Below, one piece after another: positions 53,802 through 64,000 of a stretch of DNA of 64,000 nt. Both the position numbers and the translations under genes were made by a program. Each line of letters starts with the position of its first letter. Position 1 is the first letter of the stretch. Source of the DNA: Tetrapyrgos nigripes. Lineage: Eukaryota > Basidiomycota > Agaricomycetes > Agaricales > Campanellaceae. The stretch lies in assembly GCA_013368315.1 (NCBI GenBank), contig JAACJM010000034.1, positions 186,001 to 250,000 on the forward strand, written 5' to 3'. Under the pieces are notes generated by a model. That model was not told where the DNA came from, did not search any database, and worked only from the letters and a program-made list of their open reading frames with translations.

Positions 53802-54707
53802 ATGCTGACAGTTGAATTATATCCCCAGATCACATTTGAAATGTCTTCCAGATCAAGTTTTATGTCCACCGTTCCAGAACTCACTGGACCAAACTATACC
53901 CTTTGGGCCAGCAAGTCCAAATCTTGGCTCCAATCTCAGGGCATCACCTATGTCCTCAATACCCTCAAACCTGGAGAAATCCAAATCATCGGATCCACAT
54001 CTCCTGTACCAGCTCCTCCAGCAGCTCCCACTGGAACTACTGGTGGCACTACTGCTGCCGCTGCTGCAGATGAAGAAGAATCTGACGCTGGTAGTGGAGT
54101 ACCTTCCCCTCACTTCATTGCTGCTGCTAGTGGTAGTGTTGCTGATTGGGAAAAAGATAACAATAAAGCCATGGGTGTCATCAAACTCCACGTCACTCAA
54201 GCTATTGGTGCCAAAATCAAAAATATCACCACCGCTAGAGTTATGTGGGACACACTCAAAGATCTCTATGGTAGGCCTGGAGCTGCTGAAATCTTTCAGA
54301 ACTTCAAACGGGCTATGAACGTTGAGATCCCACATAATGCTCATCCCGGTGCTGCTATTGATCTCATCAAAATGTACCTAACTCGCATCACTAATGCAGG
54401 CGACAACACTGAGATCCCCATGTACCTCCAATACATGATCGTTATCAACAAACTCCCTCCTGACATCTATGCCTACATCATCGCCAAGATCACTCAAGAC
54501 GATATCGACAACTTTGAACATGAGACACTCGATAATCTCCGAACTCATGTCATTAACACCTGGGAGGCTTGTGGCGGAAAGAAACCTCAGTCCGCCAACG
54601 CCACCAAAATCACGGCGATTAAATGCAAAGGCAAACCTCCTGTCTTCGAGGAACAGCAGCAGCAGCGCCATAAAGGTGGCAGCAGTGCTTGGAGAGGCAA
54701 AGGCTGA
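53802..54707 (+). CDS. gag (UBN2-like capsid) of copia element 2
   Basis: 301 codons as an open frame; the likely start is the Met at 53841 (MSSRSSFMSTVPELTGPNYT), since 53802 may lie in an intron. Typical copia gag features: LTGPNYTLWASKSKSWL, KAMGVIKLHVTQAIG, WDTLKDLYG, and LPPDIYAYIIAKI. No CCHC zinc knuckle is seen; the C-terminus is basic and Gln/Gly/Arg rich. The frame closes at TGA (54705-54707) and continues open in the same frame beyond. Confidence 0.85.
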   Translation: MLTVELYPQITFEMSSRSSFMSTVPELTGPNYTLWASKSKSWLQSQGITYVLNTLKPGEIQIIGSTSPVPAPPAAPTGTTGGTTAAAAADEEESDAGSGVPSPHFIAAASGSVADWEKDNNKAMGVIKLHVTQAIGAKIKNITTARVMWDTLKDLYGRPGAAEIFQNFKRAMNVEIPHNAHPGAAIDLIKMYLTRITNAGDNTEIPMYLQYMIVINKLPPDIYAYIIAKITQDDIDNFEHETLDNLRTHVINTWEACGGKKPQSANATKITAIKCKGKPPVFEEQQQQRHKGGSSAWRGKG

Positions 54708-56501
54708 GGACGTGGCAACTGGCGAGGCCACGGAAAACGCGCCGGAGAACAAACACGCCAGAAGCAACAAGCCCAGAGTATGGGTCCTATTAAGTTAGGA
54801 CACTCACACGTCATACATGCGGCAAAGTTCTTCAAGGAAACTCCGACCATCACAGTCACGGAACCCTCTACCAAAGATGTGTGTAAACCCTTCTTTAGCG
54901 AGACGGTAAAGCCTTTTGACGGATTTTTCTCATCTGTCCAGAATGCCTTTAAAACTGCTCGTGATAATGGGATTAAGCCAACTGGTGAGCTCCTCAAAGA
55001 CCTTGAACTAGCACACATGTCTCATTCCGAAGCCTCTACCTCTCTCCCTCATCCCTCTATCATCTCTGATGGTCGTTCTTTCATGGAACGATACTATTGG
55101 CAAAACCTTGTCGCCCCCTATCCTCCCGGTTACACTTTCTCTCACACCGACTCCAATCCCGAACACGATGACGACCACTGGTTCGCCATCCGTGATAACA
55201 AACCTGTCTCTGACGGTTGGGGTGCTGCCAACTGGGGTACTCCACAGCAAGAGGAGGCGTGGAACAACTTCAGGTGGAAACACGACAAATGCGTGGGAAC
55301 AGATGACGATGCCGAAATGACTGAGGAACTCGACAGACTGTCAGACAGCCTCGTTTCCAACGCGGGGAGTATGGACTTGGAGGAGTTCGAGAGGGAAAAA
55401 GCGGAGTCTACCAAGCGCCTCAGAATGTGGGAGGCCGGTCTCGTCGACATGGGGGACTCCGACAAGGAGAACGTCGACCCCAACCACAAAACGCTTGAGG
55501 AGCGTCTTCACATGGTCACCGACGAGATGACCCAAAGGTGGTATTCGGGGGAGTTCGACAGGGAGTACAACGAGGGCCTAGAGGATCTCAATGGGGACCT
55601 CGACCAGATGAGCGCCTCCAATTCATCGGGGTGGAGCCAAGCGCGGTCGGTTACCCCATTATTCGAGGAAATCTCCACGTCCCCCAGTGCTTCCAACTCG
55701 GGTGCCGACTCGATACCGGACCTCATAACACCACCATCGAGTTCTCTGGATATGGACGTTATATCCCTCGGATCTGACTCCGAGGAGGAGATTATTTCTG
55801 AGAGTTGGAATGATGGCGGGTACTACAGGTATGCCACACCCTCTTTCTCTTCCATTGTGAATAGAGTATCTGACACATCTCATACAGTGCAGATGATGAG
55901 CCCGGTCGCATGTAAATTATTATCACATGCTTGTAACATATTTATACACACTGCTCCTCTGGGCTCTATTAGCCCCTCTATTTATAATGTACCCAATATA
56001 TTATGTCCCTGTGGGACTTATTATTCATCTTGTGTGAATTGCAAGGGAAAGAAAACTTTCATTAACCAGAAACATTATGACAACGCCTGGTTACTCGACT
56101 CTGGAGCATCTGCACATTACACTTTTGACTTGACTGATTTTGTTGAGTCACATAAAGTAGATCCAATCTCCATTCAAAATGCAAATGGAGTTACAAAAAC
56201 CAACACCGCTGGTACCGTCATCATACAACAGGGATCTCGCTACTTCAAAGTTGCCCCTGTTTACTACATTGCTGATCTAAATCAACGGTTACTATCACTT
56301 GGTACATTTCTACAGTCAGACAGAGTGACAGTCCATGGATCAGACAAAATGATCACGCTAATGAAGCATGACAAAATGACAGATGTAGATGGAAATATTA
56401 TGCGTCATCACTGGCTGACATTCACCAAACGATCACCAGAAGATACTATTTACTATCTTCCTCACACCAAAACTGAGTTGCCTCCTTGGCAGACGCTATG
56501 A
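54708..56501 (+). pseudogene. Acidic spacer plus protease region of copia element 2
   Basis: Same frame as gag after the UGA. A long ~440-residue spacer, rich in Glu/Asp/Ser with WG/GW pairs (SDGWGAANWGTP) and a short Cys cluster (CPCGTYYSSCVNC), precedes the protease active site WLLDSGASAHYT (~56089). The frame ends at 56499-56501 because one base is missing shortly before. Such a spacer between gag and protease is absent from copia element 1. Confidence 0.75.
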
Positions 56502-59500
56502 TTTATGAAATCAACTTCGACTTAGCGCATCAACGCGCTGGTCACCCTCTCGTGATGTTCTCAAACATCTTCGAAAACATACCAACGGCTGGCCTGAATT
56601 TAATATTCCATTACAACCACCATTATGCCGCAGATGTCTCGAAGGAAAAACACCACAACGAGTTTATCCACCATCAGAAAGACGGGCGTCGTGTCCCTTT
56701 GAATTAATCCATTTGGATCTCAAAGAATTCCCCACTGAATCGTACCACAAATTCAATTATATGATAATCTTTTTGGACAACTTTACTTCTAACGCATGGG
56801 CTTTTCTATTAAACAATAAGAAAACACTGGTTCATGTAACTCGCCAATGGTTCGCCATGGTTGAGAACCAATACAAGTCTAAAGTCGAACAATGGATGTC
56901 TGATGCAGGGGGAGAATATATCAAAGGTGCCTTCATCAAAATGTTGAAAGACAAAGGCATCAAGATCCTACAAAGCGCACCATACACCCCCCAACAAAAT
57001 GGTCGTGCTGAGCGCCTTATGCGCACTATCATGGATAAGGCTGAGGCAATGCGCAAACACACGTGTCTTCCTGATAGCTGGTGGGAATTTTGTGTTACAC
57101 ATGCAGTATATTTGTATACGCGCACTCCAATGCAGCGACATGACTGGATAACACCATATGAAGTTCTGGAAAAGAAAAAGCCTCGTATGGACCACTTATG
57201 TGTACTTGGCTGCGGAGCATATGTCTATGTTCCAGCGAAAATTCGAAAGAACAAACTCGCTTCCAAAACAGAACTTATGACCTATCTTGGTCCTGCCCCT
57301 GGCGGTCATGGTGATCTATTCATGAGGAAAAACAATGCATTATTCACTGCACCACAAGCAGTATTCGACGAAACTTTGTTTCCTCGATGTGACAAAAGCA
57401 CAACAAGCTCAAAACAACTTCCTATAACGTCGAAAGACGTTCCAAACAATCCTAATGAGGATACTCCTCAAATGTTCGGCAAAGATGAAGACGAGCATTT
57501 TTACATACCAACCAACGCACCTTCCAAAAGGAGACCTGATGTTCAGCATGACGATGCTGACAGACAGAGTCTGCAGAGATCGCCACTGGAAACGCCACCT
57601 CCGAGATCTGAATCTGAACCTGATACACCACCTCAGCTTCCACAGACACCTCCGAGGCGACCACGGCAATCACTGAATCCACCTCCTGCACCTAGACGAA
57701 CTCAACGTGACAGGAGAGCACCAAAAACATTTGTACCAGACTCTAATCAAGCCTGGAGACAGGGGAGCACTCGGCCCCCTGGCGTGCGTGCATGCAATGC
57801 AGATAAACAGGTCGCAGCTGATAAACGCGACACTGATAGAGCCGCAAGAGAACGTGAGGCATGGCAACAGCTAAACCAGCCACACGGGACTGCAGCTGCA
57901 GAATCACAGGATCCCGGTCCTAGTTCTGCAGGACAAAGTGACTCAGGAGACACTGATGAAGGTCTCAGGCCACATTCGTCCACATCAGACGATGAGAATT
58001 CTGCATCTAATACAGATGGTAACGATCTTTTAGAAGATCAGGCACAACTATGCCGGGAAGGGGGAGTACAGATGATAAATCTCTTGCTTAATAATGCAAT
58101 TGACTCTAAATCTCCCCGCGAATGGACACTCCAAGAGATATCGCTCTTACCAGATGAAGAGCAAGAGGAATGGAAAATCGCTTGCTGTGAAGAACTAGAG
58201 GTACTTCGCAGGTGCAGAACTTTCCAACTCGTAGATCGTCCTGAGAATAGGAAAGTCATAAAAAACCGATGGGTCTTTGACATCAAGACTGATGGTCGTA
58301 AGAAGGCGAGACTCGTCGCTAAAGGTTTCTCACAGATTGAAGGTCTAGACTTCGATCAAGTCTTCTCTCCAGTTGTTTGCTTCGAGACGGTGCACCTTAT
58401 CTTCGCATTGGCAGCCCTCAATAATTGGCACATCTCAGGTGTCGATGTTCGTAGTGCTTATCTTTATGGCATACTCGAAGAAGAGATCTACATGGAACAA
58501 CTGGAAGGTTTTATAGAACCTGGAAAAGAACGCAAAGTAATTCAGCTACTTCACACTCTATATGGACTTAAGCAAGCCAGTCTTGCTTGGTGGAAAGGTC
58601 TTGACAAGTCCATGGCAGAACTTGGTTTCAAACGAATCAACTCTGATGCCGGAATCTTCGTATATAATCAAAACGGTTACATTGTCATTGCCGTTGTCTA
58701 CGTTGATGATGCCCTATTCTGTGGAGCAGACAAGCAGCTAGTGCTCAAATTAAAGGCAAAATTTATGAAGAAATGGGAATGCAGGGATCTTGGCGATGCC
58801 AAAGAATTTCTTAGGATGAACATCATCAGGAAAGGCAGCAAAATCTATCTCGATCAATGCGCCTACCTTGAAAAGGTACTAGAACGATGTGGTATGCAAA
58901 ACGCGAAAGCTTCTGCTACTCCATTACCTGCAGGATATTATCCTATAAAAAACAAAGCCCCAGTTGACCCAGTCCTTCGACAGAAATATCAAACTGTCAT
59001 CGGGTCTCTTCTTTACATCATGTTAGGAACTCGCCCTGACATAGCCTTCGCCGTTACCAAAATGGCACAGCACGCTGCAAACCCTTCAGATGATCATCTA
59101 ACCAAAGCTCTCTGGATTTGCCGTTACCTTCTCAGTACTCGACACTATGCATTAGTGTATGACGGATCCAAGGAAAAGATCACTGAATCAGATCCATTAG
59201 GAACTGGTCTCGCTGCATACACAGACTCTGATTGGGCATCAGACCCAAACGATCATCGATCACATACTGGCTTCTTCCTAACATTGGCACGTGGTACTTT
59301 CTATTGGGCCTCTAGAGCTCAAACCACAACCGCGTTAAGCTCTACCGAAGCTGAGTATATGGCACTTAGTGACTGTAGTTGTCAATTCATCTGGATAAAA
59401 GCTCTCTTAAAAGAACTTAACATCGAAATGAAAGCTATCAATATCTACGGGGACAATCAAGGATCTATCTTCATCGCATCCAATCCTGTTACAGAACGAC

Positions 59501-59679
59501 GTTCAAAACACATTGCTGTCAAATATCACTTTATTCGTGAACATGTAACAAATGAGAACGTAATAATAAAGTTCATAGAAGGAAGCAATAATCCCGCCGA
59601 TATGTTTACAAAGAACCTTGGCAAACAAAAATTCGAGAAGTTCAGATCACAACTAGGACTTCAGTTTTATACTAGTTGA
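56486..59679 (+). pseudogene. integrase-RT-RNase H region of copia element 2 (frameshifted)
   Basis: Two single-base deletions, near 56495 and near 56552, shift the pre-integrase region through three frames; from about 56640 the frame stays open to 59679 (988 codons from the Met at 56713). Motifs: C-x2-C of the pre-integrase domain (CRRCLEGK), integrase YMIIFLDNF, DAGGEY and PQQNGRAERLMR; RT RWVFDIKTDGRKK, GFSQIEGLDF, GVDVRSAYLYG, YGLKQASLAWW and YVDDALFC; RNase H YTDSDWASD, SSTEAEYMAL and KHIAVKYHFIRE. The RT and RNase H part is intact, so loss of function lies in the 5' half. Confidence 0.85.
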
Positions 59680-59801
59680 GCTTTGGTATAACGTATCATA
59701 GAACCTTGGTACAATGTATCTCAAATAACAAAGATGAACCTCGGCTGCTTATAGCACCTTTATGCTTACGCGCACTAACGGTGCAGCTTAGCAAGGGGGA
59801 G

Positions 59802-60083
59802 TGTTGAATTGGCGAATTAGTAAGCAGCCATCAACATTAGATTAGATATAGATTAGATAGTAATCTAGTTAGTTACGCTTACTGTACATTAGAAGTTCTT
59901 AGATAAGTAGTCACATGTACTATCTAGAACAGTATATAAGGGCTCGTAGATTGCCCTACAACAATAAGGATTTTCCTTAACACTCATCACTCTTAACTAA
60001 ACAAACCGCTCTAACAAGCACTTCTACATCCCCAGGTAAGTATGCAGTTGCCGCTATGTATATAGAACATAGCCTGCTCAACA
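59802..60083 (+). repeat. 3' LTR of copia element 2
   Basis: 282 bp; differs from the 5' LTR by several transitions and a 3-bp indel in the segment after CTCTTAAC. Confidence 0.93.
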
Positions 60084-61149
60084 GAATAATCTTTGTGGGT
60101 ATCTACCTGAGGAATGTACTGCTATGAACTCTGGAAGTACTAAGGATCTATGTAGTACATATTTCTCTCTGTGTAGTGCACTACTTACTCTCACAATATA
60201 CACACAACACATTCTGTCATGTATCTCATCAATCTGTAGCTTGCAACTTTATTCATTTTTCATGATTTTTTTTTGGCAAGGGGTGGGAGCAGGAAGAGTC
60301 GGGGACTGCATGCACACTCGCAACATGCTAAGAATATCCCTGACTCTCTTTCAGAGAGAAGGGCCTTGTGGGGTCAAAACATCCACCATCAAACTCCCAC
60401 ACTTGAGGTCCCCAGTTCGATCCTGGGCTGAACCAATCATTTCTGTTGTTTTCTGCTTCTCCACATCCCAAACGGCGCAATTTTTCAGCACTCATTGATT
60501 GCTTACTCTTTTTAATCAAATTTCTATGCATATTTTAGATAGTTTTGTCACCAAAAAGTTCGAATTTATTCAAGTACTGTTTGAGTACCATTACCCTAAT
60601 CATACCATTTCATCTCAAAAAGGGAGACACCATCATTTTGGGCTTAGTAACTTTGACATTTACTCACACTAATTTCAGTAACCCCTAATTCCAAATGAGG
60701 TCTTTACCAATGTATGTATATTATTTATAGCAGGTGTGTATCGCTCGTTTCCTTTTCTACCCCTGTTGTATCCCTACGAATTTTTTGTCAAGTTTGTTTT
60801 TTGCACTACTAAAGATGGATAACTGTGAAGGTGAGCTTTGGTGTATATCTGTGCTCATCTAATGTTGTTGATTGTTACTCTGTTGTGTTAGATGCCATGG
60901 TTTTGGTGTCAGATAGGGCTGCTTCTTTGGTGTCGAGAACTTTTCAAAAGTGCAAAAGTGTTAACACAATGTGCATATTAAAACAGGGTTCATCTAGTGC
61001 TGAATAAGCATATATAAAACAAACATAAGCAGCAACATCATGAAGAAATGAATTGATAGATATGCAAGAGTATGCAAGCGTAGTAAGATATTCTTGATTT
61101 AGAGAGTTGGGGACTGCATGTGCACTTGCAACACGCTAGAATAAATTCA

Positions 61150-62215
61150 TTCATTCACGCTGAACCAGTCCATGGTTCCACAGAGAGCACCCTCACATCA
61201 GGGAACCCTTTTCTGGCATGGCATAGGTCATTGACAGCCTCTACCTCACAAATAAAGGTACATCGTGACTACTGTCTTGATGCTGACATGCTTGGTGTAC
61301 AGACTGTCAAGTTTCATCAAGTTTGACAAGGTCTCATATCTGAGACCTCCATAAGATGTCCTTCTCAGTGTTGTCAACACACCTCTGGTCCATCTGGGAG
61401 GCTCTCAACCCTCATCACACCCCCTCCTGTTCATCATGTACCTGTCATTTCATGCTGCCACCATCAAATCCCAGTGCTGAGCAGCTCAACAACATCTCCC
61501 AGTCTCCCAAACCTTTGCTGCTGCCATCAAATCCCAGTGATGAGCAGCTCAACAACATCTCCCAGTCTCCCAAACCTTCTCCTTTGCACCCCTGCACTCA
61601 ACATGCACTCAAATATCACCATCTTTCTCTTCATTCTTCTCCCACATCTGTCCAGCTTGCTTTCCTGACATCCTCCAATGCACACACAACTCACACATTG
61701 TCTCTGTGTTGCCTCTCCCCATTGTCACTGCAGATGCAGATGACTCATGGCAGTGAGGTAAGCAAGTCGGTTATCGGAACCTGCAGCCGTCTCCTATTCC
61801 AAGTTCTGCAAGTCTAGGCCATCAAAAACAGTCTAGGATGACTGGACTGCAGGGGGGCATACGCTCATCTGCAGGGCTTTCATGATTGGCTTGCTTGGTG
61901 CCTACATCCTTCAGCACTGCTCTATCTCCTTCCCCCTTCCCCCTTCCTCCATCCCTCTTGACCTGACTTCTTTGGCTCCTTCTGTGTTTCCCAGTTTCCC
62001 TGTGATGGCCTCTGTAGTATACTTATCTCTACTTTGCTTTGTAATTATCTATCTATGCCCTGTGATTGCTTGCACCTTCCAACACAATCTCCCTAGGACC
62101 TCCAGCACTTTGTTTGAGGTAGACACCCTACCCTGCTGGTCAGGACGATTGGCCCTACTGAGCCTTTGCTTGCTGTTCTAGATCCAGCAAGTGGATCCAC
62201 AGATAGCTACCTGCC
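61150..62215 (+). repeat. Dispersed repeat, copy 3 (longest)
   Basis: Shares end segments with copies 1 and 2 (GTGGTTCCACAGAGAG-like at 61172 and GGTAGACACCCTACCCTGC at 62117). The internal ~0.9 kb is C/T-rich and encodes nothing recognised. Confidence 0.6.
61461..61586 (+). repeat. Two-copy 63-bp tandem repeat
   Basis: Units 61461-61523 and 61524-61586, nearly identical (CCATCAAATCCCAGTGNTGA start). 63 bp is a multiple of three, keeping the frame of a Ser/Pro-rich reading frame. Confidence 0.85.
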
Positions 62216-62275
62216 ATGTATTGTAGCTATACAGGGCGTGTATAAATCTCTCTCTCTCCAATCTATCTATCTATT

Positions 62276-62331
62276 GTGGTGACCAAGACATCTGGTCTGA
62301 AAGGGTGTGGGTTCAAATCCCACTCTCATCA
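62276..62331 (+). pseudogene. 3'-half pseudogene of tRNA-Leu(AAG), intron included
   Basis: 56 nt match the 3' part of the intron, the anticodon 3' stem, variable arm, T-arm and acceptor of the tRNA gene at 13945-14048. Within the match three changes are seen, each C to T or G to A at a CpG of the intact gene. The 5' half is missing, so it cannot fold as a tRNA. Confidence 0.85.
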
Positions 62332-63228
62332 TAGGAAGTTGGGATCCTACATCTTTTTGACCTTCCCTTCCCTCCTGGCCTCATGCACAAAATTCCAGAA
62401 ACTTCAAATGGTGATCCTGTTTCACTAATGTCTGCCCATCAGCCAAATGTTCCCCCTTTTTTTTCCAGGATCCTTATGACCTTGTTTTTGGTGGCCCGTA
62501 CTTGTGGCTTTGCGCAAGAGCATTCAACTCTCGGGTAAATTTCACTGTCCAGGACTTTAGATTAACATTTCCTTAGTCATTCTATCTGGCTACTGTCTCA
62601 CTATCCTTCGTGCTTGGCGACTGTATTTTCATTTGTTGCTACTAGCTCAAAAAAATAATCCGTCGTGCATGAGTATTCAGTCTCAGATAACAATGACAAC
62701 TCTCGAGCGACGAGTTCTAGAACCAGGCAAGTAACTCGTGAGTTGAAGAGAGCTTTCAGTCAGCAAGATGCGAACCATATGCATTACCATCGGTACTTAC
62801 TACTACTTGCTTCCTAAGTCAGACAAAAACTCGGTGCTGGATTGTCCGTCCTGCTTACTCAAGTGTGTAATTGGACTGCCAGTTACCTCCGATCGAAACA
62901 GACAATCGTTCTAAACTATTCAAGTTACAGAAGACCCCGGTGGCGTCGTGGAGGAGGGTGAGAAGCAACTCTCACGCTTTTTGAAGTGGTCAATTTCCCG
63001 TCGACACAGAAACGCTCGGTGGTTTGGTGGACAGTGAGAGGATGCTCTCACGGATTCTGTCGTCTATGCTTTTCTTCCTAATCTCAGATGACTATGTTTT
63101 TCGAGATGATAGCAATCGTATTGAACTGGCATGGTTTTTAAAAAGCTTCTTGAATTTTCCTGGCTCGATATCAACATCCACTTCAAGTTCCTGCGTTTTA
63201 TCGAAAGCTCAATCTTCTAGTATCACCC

Positions 63229-64000
63229 ATGTCATCCACCCTCAACTTGACAGCCAGTAAGCACGCTGCACAGCACGGAAAGGTCGACCTATCCAAGATG
63301 CCTAAGATGATGGAGATGTCTGCTACCTCTATTACTGAGCAAGTTCTTGCCATCAATAATGCTAATTGTGCGTCATGGATCCTTCTTTCATGTATGGAGC
63401 TCTCGCTGACTTAGGAAACCTATAGGCTCCGATGAACGAATGAAATTCGTCTTTGAGCGTTTGGTACGTTTATCTGCTTCAATGTTTTCCAATCGTTTCC
63501 TATGTCCTTCGCCCACAGGTCCAGCATCTCCATGACTTCGTTCGCGAGACGTTCATTACGACTGAAGAATGGGTCACTGCAATCAAATTCCTGACAGAAG
63601 CCGGCCAAACATCTACAGACCACGGTCAAGAATCGGTGATGCTCTTGGGTATCCTCGGCGTACCTGCCTTGATCGACACGATGAATAACGCAAAACCTCC
63701 AAAGGCCACAGAGGCAGCGGTTCTTGGTCCCTTCTTTATTGACGATGCTCATGATCGTGAGTGATTTATCTTGGATTTCTTCGTCGTACTAGTAGAGGGC
63801 TTTTGAATTTATCCAAACGTTTGATGACCGTGATCCTGACTTCTTCCTTCCCCATTCATTCTTTACGGCAGTCGCACATGGCGATTCGATTGCTTCTGAA
63901 GGCAAAGGCGAGTACATGTATGTTCACGGCAAAGTTGCCGATACCAAGGGCAACCCAGTTGCCAATGCGCTTATCAACGCCTGGGAAGCGGACGAAACTG
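63229..64000 (+). CDS. Intradiol ring-cleavage dioxygenase, 5' part (paralogue of 11936-13296)
   Basis: The gene continues past the window. Exons: from 63229 (MSSTLNLTASKHAAQHGKVD) to about 63367, then GSDERMKFVFERL, then VQHLHDFVRETFITTEEWVT...FFIDDAHD, then AHGDSIASEGKGEYMYVHGKVADTKGNPVANALINAWE to the edge. The first two introns sit exactly where those of the 11936 gene do, and exon 2 is nearly the same (GSDERMKF). The catalytic Tyr/His residues lie outside the window. Same fold and likely reaction class as its paralogue. Confidence 0.9.

Larger units (their letters stand above)
53230..60083 (+). mobile_element. Ty1/copia retrotransposon, second family, coding-defective
   Basis: 6,854 bp with LTRs of 285 and 282 bp, GAATA target duplications (53225-53229 and 60084-60088), primer site after the 5' LTR and purine tract GCAAGGGGGAG before the 3' LTR. 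The LTRs differ by roughly seven substitutions and a 3-bp indel, so the insertion is clearly older than the element at 6778. Gag and pol are present but interrupted by an in-frame UGA and two single-base frameshifts, so the copy is probably non-autonomous. Confidence 0.94.
60084..63228. other. Gene-free, repeat-rich region
   Basis: Contains GAATA target duplication, two copies of a ~45-bp repeat starting GGGGACTGCATG (60300 and 61110), copy 3 of the dispersed repeat, a 63-bp tandem duplication, a CT/ATCT microsatellite at 62248-62274 and a tRNA fragment. A tRNA-like T-arm with TTCGATC loop at 60405-60435 lacks a foldable anticodon arm. Confidence 0.45.

Noticed and set aside
54705..54707. UGA read as selenocysteine or as a non-standard code
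   Set aside because: UGA ends or is avoided in the other genes here, and no selenocysteine machinery is expected in these fungi; mutation of CGA is simpler.
60350..60435. Second tRNA gene or pseudogene
   Set aside because: A good T-arm (CCCAG TTCGATC CTGGG) and partial acceptor are present, but D-arm and anticodon stem do not fold; kept only as a note in the region entry.
61356..61817. 153-codon Ser/Pro/His-rich frame
   Set aside because: Low-complexity C/T-rich DNA with a 63-bp tandem repeat inside a dispersed repeat; unlikely to be a real protein.

Overview
This is genomic DNA from a filamentous fungus, most likely a mushroom-forming basidiomycete (Agaricomycetes). The evidence is dense short introns (50-90 nt, GTRNGT...AG), KRE6/SKN1-type beta-glucan synthesis genes, heterokaryon-incompatibility (HET) domain genes, a DUF6534-type seven-helix protein, a CsbD-like small stress protein with four introns, etherase-like glutathione transferases, and both Ty1/copia and Ty3/gypsy retrotransposons. 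The species cannot be named from the sequence.

Layout. 1-2.3 kb: decayed, internally deleted Ty3/gypsy element. 3.8-6.7 kb: KRE6/SKN1 gene (+). 6.8-11.8 kb: structurally complete Ty1/copia element (-) with identical LTRs, a 5-bp target duplication and one open 1488-codon gag-pol frame, sitting between the 3' ends of two convergent genes. 11.9-13.3 kb: intradiol ring-cleavage dioxygenase (-). 13.9 kb: tRNA-Leu(AAG) with intron (-). 15.1-17.8 kb: secreted type-B carboxylesterase/lipase (-). 18.0-19.25 kb: foldback-like element with inverted minisatellite arrays. 20.2-20.9 kb: CsbD-like gene (-). 21.3-23.9 kb: second KRE6/SKN1 gene (-). 24.5-25.0 kb: truncated THG1. 25.1-28.0 kb: three tandem glutathione transferase genes (-).

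28-37.5 kb is gene-poor and repeat-rich: a subterminal-repeat element, decayed Helitron-type coding sequence, a 0.64-kb MITE and LTR-edge-like repeats. 37.8-39.6 kb: DUF6534-type membrane protein (+). 41.3-42.2 kb: CmcJ/AsaB-like oxidoreductase (-). 43.65-49.7 kb: a diverged tandem pair of HET genes (+). 50-51.6 kb: a TA-flanked inverted-repeat element. 52-53 and 61-62 kb: copies of a dispersed repeat. 53.2-60.1 kb: a second, older copia element (+) with an in-frame UGA and two frameshifts. 63.2 kb to the end: a second intradiol dioxygenase, cut by the window edge.

How the genes relate. Several are duplicated within the window (KRE6 x2, dioxygenase x2, GST x3, HET x2), so this is an actively rearranging, transposon-invaded segment. 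Dioxygenases, glutathione transferases and an esterase would suit degradation of aromatic or plant-derived compounds, but they are separate fungal genes with no sign of co-regulation. The most distinctive content is the mobile DNA: three non-autonomous elements with inverted repeats built from short reiterated motifs, and two copia families that share a half-tRNA-type primer-binding site.
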